Made by a program: the position numbers and the translations under genes. Under the pieces are notes generated by a model, which saw nothing but the letters and a program-made list of their open reading frames with translations, had not been told where the DNA came from and did not search any database. Shown here one piece after another: positions 8,837 to 17,549 of a DNA stretch of 64,000 nucleotides. Position 1 is the first letter of the stretch, and every line of letters starts with the position of its first letter. Origin of the DNA: Streptomyces collinus (GTDB lineage Bacteria; Actinomycetota; Actinomycetes; Streptomycetales; Streptomycetaceae); contig NZ_CP133771.1 in the NCBI RefSeq assembly GCF_031348265.1, positions 248,001-312,000 on the forward strand. Reading direction: 5' to 3'.

Positions 8837-9085
8837 TCACTCCCCGCTAGGTGCCGCTGAGTACCGGATCGATTCGGTGGGGCAGGATTCGAATGCGTCG
8901 AGGACCCGTTCGAGTTCGTCGGGTGTCTCGGGCTGTTTGCACACGTAGTGCACGTCGTTGTCGAGGTCGGCGTCGAAGTTGTCGGGCGCCAGGTCGTTGC
9001 AGAGCTTGCAGTCGATGCAGGTGTCATCGATCTCGAAGCGCCCGTCGACCGGAATGCGTGTGGGAAGCGGCAGTTCAACCCTCAC
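8837..9085 (-). CDS. Small 4Fe-4S ferredoxin
   Basis: This 82-residue acidic protein contains CIDCKLC followed much later by a CPTES cysteine, the usual single-cluster ferredoxin arrangement (C-x2-C-x2-C...C-P) found next to P450 or other redox enzymes. The GTG at 9085 is preferred because AGGAGG lies about 9 bases upstream; it overlaps the end of the upstream ligase gene by 11 bases. All four ligands are Cys, which favours a 4Fe-4S rather than a 3Fe-4S cluster. In this operon it is placed between the ligase and the TDO-like heme protein, so it may donate electrons to that protein or to the molybdopterin enzyme. No ferredoxin reductase is seen in the window. Confidence 0.88.
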   Translation of the reverse strand: MRVELPLPTRIPVDGRFEIDDTCIDCKLCNDLAPDNFDADLDNDVHYVCKQPETPDELERVLDAFESCPTESIRYSAAPSGE

Positions 9086-10454
9086 CGTCAGCCCCTCCTC
9101 CCCCGTAGGCACTGAAGTTGCGCATCGTCGGTTTGGCGGAGGTTCGCAGCGCCGTCTCGAACCGGTCCGTGTCCAGCAGCCGGAATCGCGCGGACGCTCC
9201 GAGGCGGTCGCGGACACCGGCCGCGACCGATGCCCGGGTCGCCTCGTCGCTGCTCGACTGCGGCAGGGCGATCTCCAGGGCGTCCCCGTCGATGTCGAAG
9301 GCGAAGTAGTACGGCGCGGTCGTCATGGCGCTCAGGACGATGTCCTCGATCTCCAGCTGGGAGGTCCAGCGGTCACCGACCGGGATGCGGTCGCCGATCC
9401 GGCCACGGTGGCGCAGCCGGCGCAACGGGGAGCCGCATGCGCACGGCGCGGCCTCGATCTGGCACACGTCACCGGTCCGGTACCGCAGCAGCGGCATGGC
9501 CCGGCTCGCGAGCGTCGTCACGGCCAGCTCACCGACGGAGCCGTCCGGCAGCCGCTCCCCGGACTGCGGATCCACCACCTCGAAGAACGTCCGTGACTCG
9601 ACCAGGTGCAGGTCACGCTCACGGCAGAACATGGCCAGCGTGTTGGTCTCGGTCATGCCGAACATCGAGTACGCGACGGCGTCCCACTGTTCGGCCAGGC
9701 GCCGCTTCTTGGCCGGCGACGCGCCCTCCCCCGCCATGAGGATCTTCGAGACGTTGAGGTCGCACCGCGGGTCGATGCCGCGGCGGCGGGCGATCTCGCC
9801 GAGGAACAGGGCGCGCGTTCCGGAGCACACCAGGGTGGTCGCGCCCGAACGCAGCAGGGCGTCGACCATCCGGTCCGGCGTGCACGACGGTGAGGCCGCG
9901 CCGAGCGGCACGATGGTGCATCCGAGGATCTCGACGGCACGGTCGAGGTCCTGGCCCACCCCGGCCAGTTCGTAGGGGACCGCGATGGCCACCACGTCCC
10001 GCCGGTCCAGCACGGCGGCCAGCAGCCCGGCGACGGTGAGGTTGTTCTCCAGCCAGTCCGCCATCGTGAAGAACGCGGCGATCGGGCGCCCGTTGCCGGT
10101 CCCGGAACTCTCGTCGAACCGGATCACCTCGCGCCGCGGCACGGCGAGCATACCGAGCGGGTAGGCGGCGGAGAGATGGTCTCGCGTCGTGAAGGGGATG
10201 GCCTCGAACGCGTGCGGGCGGCCCTGCGCGACCGCTCGGGCGACCTCGGCCGGGACGGCGCCTGTGTAGAACGGCGAGTTGCGGCAGGCGTGCTCCACGG
10301 TCGCGGCGAGCGCCTCCGCGGCCCACGCGTCGAGCGCCTTGCGGTCCAGTGAGGTGACCGCGGCGACCTTCCGCGCGATGTCGACACGGGAGGTGAGGGT
10401 GTCGCGCAGCCTGCTGCGCGGATCGTGCCCGGCCGGCCGGGTGAGGGTGGTCAT
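9075..10454 (-). CDS. PaaK / coenzyme F390 synthetase-like acyl-activating ligase
   Basis: This 459-residue ATP-dependent adenylating enzyme of the phenylacetate-CoA ligase/F390-synthetase family has an intact P-loop FDESSGTGNGRP (113-124), FGMTETN, LLRYRTGDVC with the ribose-binding Asp, a CACGSPLRR metal-like cluster, and a C-terminal AMP-binding_C region. It probably activates an aromatic carboxylate as an acyl-adenylate and passes it to an amine, CoA or protein thiol. The ATG overlaps the preceding stop (ATGA). With a shortened paralogue at 1786-2820 and two BtrH-like acyltransferase-fold proteins nearby, it is the best candidate for amide-bond assembly without an NRPS. Confidence 0.87.
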   Translation of the reverse strand: MTTLTRPAGHDPRSRLRDTLTSRVDIARKVAAVTSLDRKALDAWAAEALAATVEHACRNSPFYTGAVPAEVARAVAQGRPHAFEAIPFTTRDHLSAAYPLGMLAVPRREVIRFDESSGTGNGRPIAAFFTMADWLENNLTVAGLLAAVLDRRDVVAIAVPYELAGVGQDLDRAVEILGCTIVPLGAASPSCTPDRMVDALLRSGATTLVCSGTRALFLGEIARRRGIDPRCDLNVSKILMAGEGASPAKKRRLAEQWDAVAYSMFGMTETNTLAMFCRERDLHLVESRTFFEVVDPQSGERLPDGSVGELAVTTLASRAMPLLRYRTGDVCQIEAAPCACGSPLRRLRHRGRIGDRIPVGDRWTSQLEIEDIVLSAMTTAPYYFAFDIDGDALEIALPQSSSDEATRASVAAGVRDRLGASARFRLLDTDRFETALRTSAKPTMRNFSAYGGGGADGEG

Positions 10455-11437
10455 CGGGACGCCTCCTCCAGCCGGGTCATCGCCGCGCGCTCGTCGGCCG
10501 CGAGCGCGTCGACGATCGACGCTGCCTCGTCGAGTGCCCGCCGGGCACCGGCGTCGTCGGCGTCGCGCAGCAGGTTCGCCACGTCCGTCCAGCGTTTGGC
10601 GATGCGGCGGTACTCGACGGCCAGTGCGTCGTAGGCCTCGATGCCGGTCAGCTCGTGGGCCTCTTCCAGGAACTGCGCCCACAGCGTCCGGAAGAGCCCG
10701 CCGCCCGTTCCGCCTTCCTCCATGCTGGTGCCGACGATGCCCATCGCCTCGACGGGGCGGTCGAGCCGGTCGTGCCATCCGCGCATGAGCGAGCCGGCTT
10801 TCGCGATGCCCTTGAATCCCATGTTGGTGATCGGCGGGCTCAGGAACTCCTGTGCGGTGGCCAGGATCGAGGTCTGGCAGGCCTTCGCGAGGAGCGACTC
10901 GTCGTACCCGCCCGGGTCCACCCGGACCGACAGGTTGCGCGAGGACATCGGCCCCTTGGCGGACCGGGCCCGGGCCATGCTCTCCCGCGATGTCGACTGG
11001 ACACCGAGCGACCGGGTCTCGACGACGACGAACCTGTCGTCCTCGTACCCGATGCAGGCGACGTAGTGCGCGGCGAAGTGGTGGTTCTCCCGCGCGTAGT
11101 CGAGGTGGTAGCGGTCGAGCTTGAGCCCCACGACCTGGCCTTCGTCGAGGGCCTTGACCAGAGTGGCCTCGGCCTTCGCCGGTGAGGACGTCTCCTGCGC
11201 CCCCAGCTGGAGGGAGAGCGCGTCCGCCACGTTGCGCATCAGATGGTCCGGCTTGACGCGGCCGGCGAGGAACGGGTTCGGCATCTGCTTCGAGTGCCAG
11301 TACAGGAACGACAGTCCTTGTCCCAGCCCGAAGATCAGCGGCTCGCTCAGCTCGATGTCGTGGTTGCGGAGCATGTTGAGCAGTGCGGTGGATTCGCAGT
11401 GGTCACCGGAGTACGGCGAGATGTCAATGACCGCCAT
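10451..11437 (-). CDS. BtrH-like papain-fold protein, copy 1
   Basis: This 328-residue protein resembles the butirosin BtrH N-terminal domain followed by a helical DUF4872-like C-terminal part. The likely nucleophile is Cys14 in GDHCEST, with His124 in FAAHYVACIGYEDD and an acidic partner in VVVETRS near 140. BtrH transfers an acyl group from a carrier protein to an amine. Here no carrier protein is visible, so the donor could be an acyl-adenylate or thioester made by the PaaK-like ligase. The ATG at 11437 lies inside the end of the upstream VOC gene (14-base overlap), so the two are translationally coupled. The catalytic dyad looks intact. Confidence 0.8.
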   Translation of the reverse strand: MAVIDISPYSGDHCESTALLNMLRNHDIELSEPLIFGLGQGLSFLYWHSKQMPNPFLAGRVKPDHLMRNVADALSLQLGAQETSSPAKAEATLVKALDEGQVVGLKLDRYHLDYARENHHFAAHYVACIGYEDDRFVVVETRSLGVQSTSRESMARARSAKGPMSSRNLSVRVDPGGYDESLLAKACQTSILATAQEFLSPPITNMGFKGIAKAGSLMRGWHDRLDRPVEAMGIVGTSMEEGGTGGGLFRTLWAQFLEEAHELTGIEAYDALAVEYRRIAKRWTDVANLLRDADDAGARRALDEAASIVDALAADERAAMTRLEEASR

Positions 11438-12101
11438 CGCCCTGCCCCGTTCCGCCGCGCGGCGCCTCGTAGACGATCTCCAGCACGGAGCCGCTGTCGT
11501 TGTTGCGCAGGTGCCCGTAGGTGTGGCCGAGTTCGTCCGCCTCGGTGAACGCGATGTTCTCCAGGTGGTCGACGTCCCGGTCGAGGACGTCCAGGAGGTA
11601 GCGGACGTCGCCGTCGGTGTGCACGTCGATGGCGACGTGCGACATGAGACGTCCCCGCTCGTCGGCGGAGCGCTCCGCCCAGGGTCCGAACCGGCGGCAC
11701 GCGAACATCTCGATGACGCGTCCGTCGGCGAGAGCGATCGAGTTCCACCATCCCGGTGTGCCGTACTGCCGGGGTGAGATGTACGACGGCCCCATCTCGA
11801 CGGTGGTGATCCGGCCGGAGGCACGGAGGTCGTTCAGGTAGGCGTTCCAGCCGAAGACCTGGTCGTCGCTGTCGTAGTCGCCCATGTAGACGCCGACGTG
11901 GTTGACCCCGGCGAACTTCTCGACGACGTGGCCGGGCGCGTATCCGCACCAGGCCGACAGGTACTGCCCGCAGTCCAGGTCCCGCCATGTGCTGGACGTC
12001 TGGAGGAGTTCCTCCCAGGAACGGTCGAAGCCGGGGCGGTCGGGGAAGCGCCCGTCACGCGTGGCGGTGATGGCCGGTGAACTTCCCGCGAGTGCGTTCA
12101 T
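11424..12101 (-). CDS. Two-module VOC (glyoxalase/dioxygenase) fold protein
   Basis: This 225-residue protein appears to contain two beta-alpha-beta-beta-beta modules. Potential metal ligands follow the His-Glu pattern twice: GVNHVGVYM and VIEMFACRR in the first, MSHVAIDV and VLEIVYEAP in the second. VOC proteins are metal-dependent dioxygenases, isomerases or lyases, or antibiotic-sequestering resistance proteins. Its ATG overlaps the stop of the methyltransferase gene (ATGA). Position in the operon favours a catalytic ring-opening or rearrangement role, although drug binding is possible. The family call rests on motif spacing, since overall similarity to characterised members could not be tested. 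Confidence 0.65.
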   Translation of the reverse strand: MNALAGSSPAITATRDGRFPDRPGFDRSWEELLQTSSTWRDLDCGQYLSAWCGYAPGHVVEKFAGVNHVGVYMGDYDSDDQVFGWNAYLNDLRASGRITTVEMGPSYISPRQYGTPGWWNSIALADGRVIEMFACRRFGPWAERSADERGRLMSHVAIDVHTDGDVRYLLDVLDRDVDHLENIAFTEADELGHTYGHLRNNDSGSVLEIVYEAPRGGTGQGDGGH

Positions 12102-12787
12102 GGCGTTTCCTTCCTGCCCGTGATGACGATCCCCATCTGCACTTCCGTCACGACGGCCGTGTCGAGCGCGGTGCCGCGCAGCAGCTCCTCGATCTCGCTC
12201 TTGACGTACGAGGAGCGGATCGAGGTGCGGAAGCCGGGGCGCATGTCGGCCGCGATGTTCGCCTTCATGAACTGGAACGTCGTCCGGTCGACGTCCCGGC
12301 GCAGGTCGGAGACGCAGTAGCGGCCGCCCGGCCTGAGGACGCGGTGCATCTCCGCGAGGGCGGTCGCAGGATCCGCCCATTCGTGCAGCGAGGACGCGCT
12401 GATGACGTGGTCGAAGCGGTGGTCCTCGAACGGCAGGGCCAGCACGGTGCCGCATTCGTAGGCGCAGCGCTCGGCGACGCCGTATCCGGCCGCGTTGGCG
12501 CTCGCCCGGCGGAGCATGGCCGGTGAGATGTCGAGGCCGACGAGCCGGGCGGAGTCATCGGCCTGGGTGATCCACTCCAGTCCCAGGTAGCCGGGGCCGC
12601 ATCCCAGCTCCAGGACCTCCCCGGAGCGGATGTCCGCCGCCAGGATGTCGTCGATCTTCTCCTGGAGCCAGCCGTTGTCCCGGATGTGGGCTTGCATCTC
12701 GTCGTACTTGAGGGCCAGTTCGTCGCCCTGCAGGCCCTCGTCGGTCTCCGGCACCCGGGCGGCGACGGTGCCGCGCGCGCTAGCCAC
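12098..12787 (-). CDS. Class I SAM-dependent methyltransferase
   Basis: This 229-residue protein carries motif I VLELGCGPGYLG, an acidic LVGLDISPAML after strand 2, GTVLALPFEDHRFDHVISASSLHEW (motif IV region) and LRPGGRYCVSDL, all typical of methyltransferase_11 enzymes acting on small molecules. The GTG at 12787 overlaps the end of the molybdopterin enzyme gene by 8 bases, which fixes the start. It probably O-, N- or C-methylates the pathway intermediate, for example a catechol hydroxyl made by the HpaB-type enzyme. The acceptor is not readable from sequence. Confidence 0.9.
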   Translation of the reverse strand: MASARGTVAARVPETDEGLQGDELALKYDEMQAHIRDNGWLQEKIDDILAADIRSGEVLELGCGPGYLGLEWITQADDSARLVGLDISPAMLRRASANAAGYGVAERCAYECGTVLALPFEDHRFDHVISASSLHEWADPATALAEMHRVLRPGGRYCVSDLRRDVDRTTFQFMKANIAADMRPGFRTSIRSSYVKSEIEELLRGTALDTAVVTEVQMGIVITGRKETP

Positions 12788-14852
12788 GGTCCGGCTCCAG
12801 CCGCCGTATTCCCACTGCTACACCTCTCATCGTCGCGCTCCCCATGTGCACGTCGGAACGGTCGTTGGTCGTCAGGAGATTGACCGAGGATCGGAGCGAC
12901 TCGTCGGTCGAGGGCTCGCCCGGATACCACCAGCCGGCGTCCGCCATCACGACGTTCGGTGCGACGGAGTCGGAGATCCTGACCGTCATGCGCACCCCGC
13001 GCGCACCGGCCCGCGAGAAGAGGACCACCTCTTCGCCGTCTGTGAGGTTCTCCCGCTGTGCGGTGTCCGGATGGACGGTCACCCGCGCCGTCGTCTGGCT
13101 GCGCGCGGTGGTGGGCAGTTGGTGGAACTCGGTGTTGTAGAACTGGCGCGGATGGGCGCTGGTCATCACGTACGGCAGGGCCGGGTCGGCCTCCGGTGGG
13201 TACCGGAAGACGGGGAACGGCTCGTAGCCCATGGCCCTCAGCCCGTTGTTCATCAGGTTCACGCGTCCGGACCGGGTCGCGAATCCGCCGTCGCGGTACT
13301 TGCGGTACCGCTTCTCGTTCCGGATGTAGCCGATCTTCGTGAACTGTTCCCAGGTGAGCTCGATGCCGGCCAGCTTGGCGTCGAGGGCGGCTTCCAGCGA
13401 GGGATAGAAGTGCCGTTCCAGGCCGAGCCGGGCGGCGAGTTCGAGGATGATCTCCTCGTCGGAGCGGCAGCCGTCGACCGTGGCGATCTTCTGCCGGGCG
13501 GCGATGTAGGAGTTGAACTCGACGATCTGGTCCCGCTCCAGCCAGCTGGAGGTCGGCAGGATCACGTCGGCGTACCGGGCTGTCGGCGTCATGAACAGGT
13601 CGCACACGACGACCAGGTCCAGCTTGCCGAGTGCCTCGCGGACCCGCTCGGTGTTCTCGTGCGAGGCCAGGATGTTGCTGCCGAAGATCACCAGCGAGGT
13701 GACCGGGTACGGCACCCCGGTCACGATGGCCTCGTGCAGGTCTCCCGGCGCGACCCAGCCGGACATCGAGAGGATCTTGTGCTTGTCGCCGCCGATCCGC
13801 TTCCTCGCCTGCTCCTCGGGCAGCAGATCCGTGCGGGGGAAGGCGCGCCGACCCTCGATCGGCATCGGTTCCCAGATCACGTCGCCGCCGGGAGCGTCGA
13901 TGTTGCCGCAGATCGCGGCGAGGAGGGCGATGGCGCGGTGGGTGTCGAAGGAGTTCTCGTTCTGCGACAGACCGGTTCCGGCCTCGATGCACGCCCGTGA
14001 AGCGAGGGCGTAGGCGCGGGTCGCCTCGTGGATGAGCCCGGGTGTGAGTCCGGTGATCCCCGCGACCCGCTCGATGTCGTACGCCTGGACGTGTGCGGTG
14101 AGTTCGGCGAACCCGGAGGTGTGGGCGGCGACGAAGTCGTGGTCGTACCAGTCCTCGTCGATGACGATCTTGATCATGCCGAGTGCCAGTGCGCAGTCGG
14201 TTCCGGGCCGGACGGCCAGGTGCAGACCGGAGCGGGCCGCGGTCTGTGTCCGTCGCGGGTCGACGGCGATGACGCGGCTGCCCCGTTCCATGGCTCGCAG
14301 CAGCTTGACGCCGATCACGCCGTCCGAGTGGGTGCTGGGCTTGTTGCTGCCCCAGAGCAGGACCACTTCGGGATCGCCGTCGTAGTCGCAGAAGGTGAAG
14401 GCGCCGTACGTCATGATCGAGGCCATGACCCGCGGATAGAAGCACACGTGGGCCGGACCGACGACGTTCGGCGTCCCGATCGCGTTGGCGAGCCGGAACA
14501 CCCACTCCTGGTAGTTGCGGTCGGTCCCCTGGCCGAGGGCGACGGACTCGGGGCCGTGCCGGGCGATGGTCGCGGCGAGCTCGCCGGCGATCCGGTCGAG
14601 GGCGGCTTCCCAGCTGACCGGTTCGAACGTCCCGGAGCCGCGTGGGCCGGTCCGTACCAGCGGGGTCGTGAGCCGGTCCGGGCTGCTCAGCAGGTCGAGC
14701 GACGCCTTGCCCTTGATGCAGAAGTAGCCCTCGCTCGTCGGGTTGTCCGGGTCCCCGTGGATGTCGGTGGGGACGCCGTCCACGAGGTCGACGACGGCGC
14801 CGCATCCGCCGTGGCACATACGGCAGATGGTCTTGAGCCGGGTGACGGTCAA
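12780..14852 (-). CDS. Molybdopterin oxidoreductase (DMSO reductase superfamily)
   Basis: This 690-residue protein has an N-terminal 4Fe-4S motif (Cys10, Cys13, Cys17, Cys45), the three molybdopterin-dinucleotide domains (LLWGSNKPSTHSDG, VIAVDPRRTQTA, GTGLSQNENSFDTHRA, VIFGSNILASHEN, DVILPTSSWLERDQ) and a C-terminal dinucleotide-binding domain (TSAHPRQFYNTEFHQLP, VTVHPDTAQRENL). Cys137 in HVCFYPR is the probable Mo or W ligand. There is no twin-arginine signal, so it is cytosolic. The start is TTG at 14852, in TTGA overlap with the preceding stop, behind GGGTGAG. Members include acetylene hydratase, transhydroxylase and reductases. In a secondary-metabolite operon it is unusual and may hydroxylate, transhydroxylate or reduce an aromatic intermediate. 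Confidence 0.9.
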   Translation of the reverse strand: MTVTRLKTICRMCHGGCGAVVDLVDGVPTDIHGDPDNPTSEGYFCIKGKASLDLLSSPDRLTTPLVRTGPRGSGTFEPVSWEAALDRIAGELAATIARHGPESVALGQGTDRNYQEWVFRLANAIGTPNVVGPAHVCFYPRVMASIMTYGAFTFCDYDGDPEVVLLWGSNKPSTHSDGVIGVKLLRAMERGSRVIAVDPRRTQTAARSGLHLAVRPGTDCALALGMIKIVIDEDWYDHDFVAAHTSGFAELTAHVQAYDIERVAGITGLTPGLIHEATRAYALASRACIEAGTGLSQNENSFDTHRAIALLAAICGNIDAPGGDVIWEPMPIEGRRAFPRTDLLPEEQARKRIGGDKHKILSMSGWVAPGDLHEAIVTGVPYPVTSLVIFGSNILASHENTERVREALGKLDLVVVCDLFMTPTARYADVILPTSSWLERDQIVEFNSYIAARQKIATVDGCRSDEEIILELAARLGLERHFYPSLEAALDAKLAGIELTWEQFTKIGYIRNEKRYRKYRDGGFATRSGRVNLMNNGLRAMGYEPFPVFRYPPEADPALPYVMTSAHPRQFYNTEFHQLPTTARSQTTARVTVHPDTAQRENLTDGEEVVLFSRAGARGVRMTVRISDSVAPNVVMADAGWWYPGEPSTDESLRSSVNLLTTNDRSDVHMGSATMRGVAVGIRRLEPDRG

Positions 14853-15886
14853 GCCGGCTCACCCGCCCGCTCGGTGGCCGGTACGAGCAGCCCTTCGAAG
14901 ACGGCCTGTTCGGCGTCGGCGATGGCGTCCAGCCGGGCCGCGACGGCTTCGAGCTGCTTTCGCCCCTCGTCCGCGCCGCGGTAGGCCATCAGCATGTCGG
15001 TCACCTGGTCCCACTGCTGCCGCACGTGGTCGAAGTCCTCGACGAACGGGTCGAGTTCGCGGGCGCCGTACAGCTGTCGCGCTTCGATCAGGAACGCGTG
15101 GTAGAGCTTCCGGAAGTTCGCTCCGCCGGTTCCCGCGAAGCGCCAGAAGCGGCCGACGCCTTGCACCACCTCGTCCGCGGGGGCGAGTGTGTCGTTCCAT
15201 CCGGCGATCTCGGACGCTGCCCGCCGCAGGGCGCCGAGACCGAGGCGCGGGCCGCGGTCACCGGTCATCCGCTCGGCGGTCAGCCGGATGGCATTCCAGA
15301 TCTGCTCGCGCAGGACCGCATCGGTGTCGGTGGTCAGCCGCGGGGGCAACTGCTCGACGTACAGGTACAGATGGGGCGACGGCATGAACCCTTCGCTGGA
15401 GGCGCGGGCACGGCGCAGCGACTCGGCCGGCAGTGTCCGGGCGCCGCCCTGCTGGTCGGTGTCGACCACGTGGGCGAGGGAGTCGTCGAGCCCGTACAGC
15501 GCGATGTAGTGCGACGCGAAGTGGCTCTTGGAGGAGAAGTAGTCGAGGTGGAAGATGTCGACGGAAACTCCCACGACATGGCCGGCATCGAGGAGTTCCA
15601 TCGTCGTGGCGAAGGCCGATTCCGGGTCGGGTGCCTGCGCTTCGCGCAGTTCCACCCCCAGGGCCGAGCAGGCGTTGCGGGACAACTGGGCGGGCTCGAT
15701 CCGGCCGGTGAGCATCGGCGCACCGCGTCCGGGGTCCGGAGCATCCCAGTACTGGAAGTCGATCCCCTGGCCGAGGCCGAACAGCATGGGTTCGGAGATG
15801 CCGGCGCCGGCGTGGTGGATCATGTTCCGCAGGGTGGTCGTCTCGCAGTGATCGCCGAGCTGGGGCTGAAATGTCGCCAAGCGCAT
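14849..15886 (-). CDS. BtrH-like papain-fold protein, copy 2
   Basis: This 345-residue paralogue of the protein at 10451-11437 has the same layout: GDHCETTTLRNM with Cys14, a SEPMLFGLGQG loop, FASHYIALYGLDD with the likely catalytic His, and a helical C-terminal region ending in an acidic tail. The ATG at 15886 has GGGAAG upstream. It overlaps the TTG of the molybdopterin enzyme downstream and follows the TrpB2-like gene by 47 bases. Two BtrH-type proteins in one cluster imply two acyl transfers or amide-forming steps, or a heterodimer. No acyl carrier protein is visible, so the acyl donor is unknown. Confidence 0.8.
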   Translation of the reverse strand: MRLATFQPQLGDHCETTTLRNMIHHAGAGISEPMLFGLGQGIDFQYWDAPDPGRGAPMLTGRIEPAQLSRNACSALGVELREAQAPDPESAFATTMELLDAGHVVGVSVDIFHLDYFSSKSHFASHYIALYGLDDSLAHVVDTDQQGGARTLPAESLRRARASSEGFMPSPHLYLYVEQLPPRLTTDTDAVLREQIWNAIRLTAERMTGDRGPRLGLGALRRAASEIAGWNDTLAPADEVVQGVGRFWRFAGTGGANFRKLYHAFLIEARQLYGARELDPFVEDFDHVRQQWDQVTDMLMAYRGADEGRKQLEAVAARLDAIADAEQAVFEGLLVPATERAGEPA

Positions 15887-15933
15887 GTGGCTTCCCAATC
15901 GCAAGGTGCAAGATGCCGTGAACGATGGTGCGG

Positions 15934-17301
15934 CTATGCGTCGAGCAGGACTTCGCTGTATCCCTGCAGGTCGAGGAAACCGGCGCCACTGGCCAGGACC
16001 ACGATGACCGGTTCGAGATTCTGCGCGTCGGCCTTGGCCGCGACGTCCAGGGCAGCGGCGACCGCGTGGCCGGCCTCGGGGGCGAGCAACAGGCCCTCGG
16101 TCTGCAGCAGGAGACGGCCCGCCTCCAGCGCTGTCCGCTGGTCGAAGGCGACGGCGTCCAGGACGCCCTCCCGGCGCAGCAGGCTGACCAGGGCGGAGCT
16201 GTGGTGGTTGCGCAGGCCACCGACGTGGTTGGGCGGTGGGATGAAGCGCTCCCCCATCGTGTAGCCCAGTACCTCGGGCGTGAATCCGCCCAGGTCGGTG
16301 CGGCCGTACTCGTAGACGCCCTGGGTGAGCCGGGGAGCCGCCGTGGATTCCGCGGCCAGGAAGCGCAGGTCCGCTCCGTCGGCCTTGGCCCGCAGGTGGG
16401 GGCCGATGAGACCGCAGAGGTTGCTTCCGCCGCCCGAGCACGCGATGAGGTGGTCGCCGCGTCCGTCGACGCCCAGGTCCTCGCCGTGGGTTTCCTTGAG
16501 CTGTTGCGCGACCTCCAGCCCGAGCAGCGTCTGGTGGAGGTAGACGTGCGGCATCCCACTGCCGGCGAGATACGCGGCGGCGGAACGGTCCAGGGCATGC
16601 TCGATCGCGTCGCTGATGGCTGTGCCGAGACTGCCGGGGTGGTCCGGGACTTCCCCGAGGATCTTCCGCCCGATCGCTGTGTGCGTCGACGGCGACGGCC
16701 GGACTTCGGCTCCCAGCAGCTCCATGTAGTGACGCCGGTACGGCTTCTGTTCGAGCGAGCACCTCACCATGAAGATCTCGGCCCGCAGACCGAACATCTT
16801 CGCCGCCAGCGCGACACTCATGCCCCACTGACCTGCTCCGGTCTCGGTGACGAGAGTGGTCCGCCCCTCCTCGGCCGCGTAGTACGCCTGCGCTATCGCG
16901 GTGTTCAGCTTGAAGCTGCCGCTGGGAAGGACGTCTTCACGCTTGAGGTAGATCCTCGCGCCCGTACCGAGATGCTTTTCGAGCCGGTGTGCCCGGTGCA
17001 GCGGTGTCGGCCGGCCGCATTGCCGCAGCCGCTCCGCGACCGGCTCGGGTATCGCTGTCCACTGCTCGTTCGGAGCGTTCTGCTCGATGAGGACCCGCGG
17101 ACGGACCTGCGCGGATATTTCAGCGGCGGTAGGGCTTCCGGAGTCCCTGACCTCGGGCATCGGGCCGGGCAGATCTCCCAGGAAATTGTACCAATGGGTC
17201 GGCATCGTCTGCATTCCCGGTAATGACACATCGCCACGAATACCGGGGCGAGGCAATGGCGATTGCTCATGCCCAACATGGCTTGGGCTGTACGAAGTCA
17301 C
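15934..17301 (-). CDS. TrpB2-like PLP-dependent beta-substituting enzyme
   Basis: This protein of about 455 residues resembles the TrpB2 branch of tryptophan synthase beta. It shows PTHWYNFLGDLPGP near the N-terminus, YLKREDVLPSGSFKLNTA with PLP Lys131, ETGAGQWGMSVA, the phosphate-binding CSGGGSN, and GERFIPPPNHVGGLRNHH. Such enzymes join L-serine (as aminoacrylate) to an aromatic nucleophile. The GTG at 17301 is preferred because GGGGGAG lies about 9 bases upstream; an ATG at 17340 lacks a ribosome site. It is the first gene after the regulator's terminator and probably the first gene of the biosynthetic operon, with its promoter in 17302-17500. No trpA lies beside it, which supports a biosynthetic rather than housekeeping role. 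Confidence 0.87.
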   Translation of the reverse strand: MTSYSPSHVGHEQSPLPRPGIRGDVSLPGMQTMPTHWYNFLGDLPGPMPEVRDSGSPTAAEISAQVRPRVLIEQNAPNEQWTAIPEPVAERLRQCGRPTPLHRAHRLEKHLGTGARIYLKREDVLPSGSFKLNTAIAQAYYAAEEGRTTLVTETGAGQWGMSVALAAKMFGLRAEIFMVRCSLEQKPYRRHYMELLGAEVRPSPSTHTAIGRKILGEVPDHPGSLGTAISDAIEHALDRSAAAYLAGSGMPHVYLHQTLLGLEVAQQLKETHGEDLGVDGRGDHLIACSGGGSNLCGLIGPHLRAKADGADLRFLAAESTAAPRLTQGVYEYGRTDLGGFTPEVLGYTMGERFIPPPNHVGGLRNHHSSALVSLLRREGVLDAVAFDQRTALEAGRLLLQTEGLLLAPEAGHAVAAALDVAAKADAQNLEPVIVVLASGAGFLDLQGYSEVLLDA

Positions 17302-17510
17302 GTTCCCCCCGCTCCCCCGCTTCGAATGGTTTTGAGTCATCGTAGGAAGCGACCGAGCGCCGCGCAACCGTTTGAACCTCAGGTCTAATTTTCAACAATT
17401 GCAGCTTTCATCGGACGGGACCCGCTTCCGGTTGATCAGGTTCCGGAAAAGGGAAAGTGCACGAGAAAACAAGGAGACGAGGTCGACGGAATCAACTGGA
17501 GGCATCGAAA

Positions 17511-17536
17511 AGAAGGCGTCGGAATCGACGCCTTCT
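17511..17536 (-). terminator. Rho-independent terminator of the StrR-like gene
   Basis: Perfect 11-bp arms (17511-17521 and 17526-17536) with a 4-base GAAT loop lie 14 bases beyond the regulator's stop. On the minus strand the stem is followed by TTTTC. This isolates the regulator transcript from the biosynthetic operon, whose own promoter should then lie between 17302 and 17510, a stretch that includes AT-rich sequence near 17375-17415. Confidence 0.85.
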
Positions 17537-17549
17537 GAATCGTCCGCAC

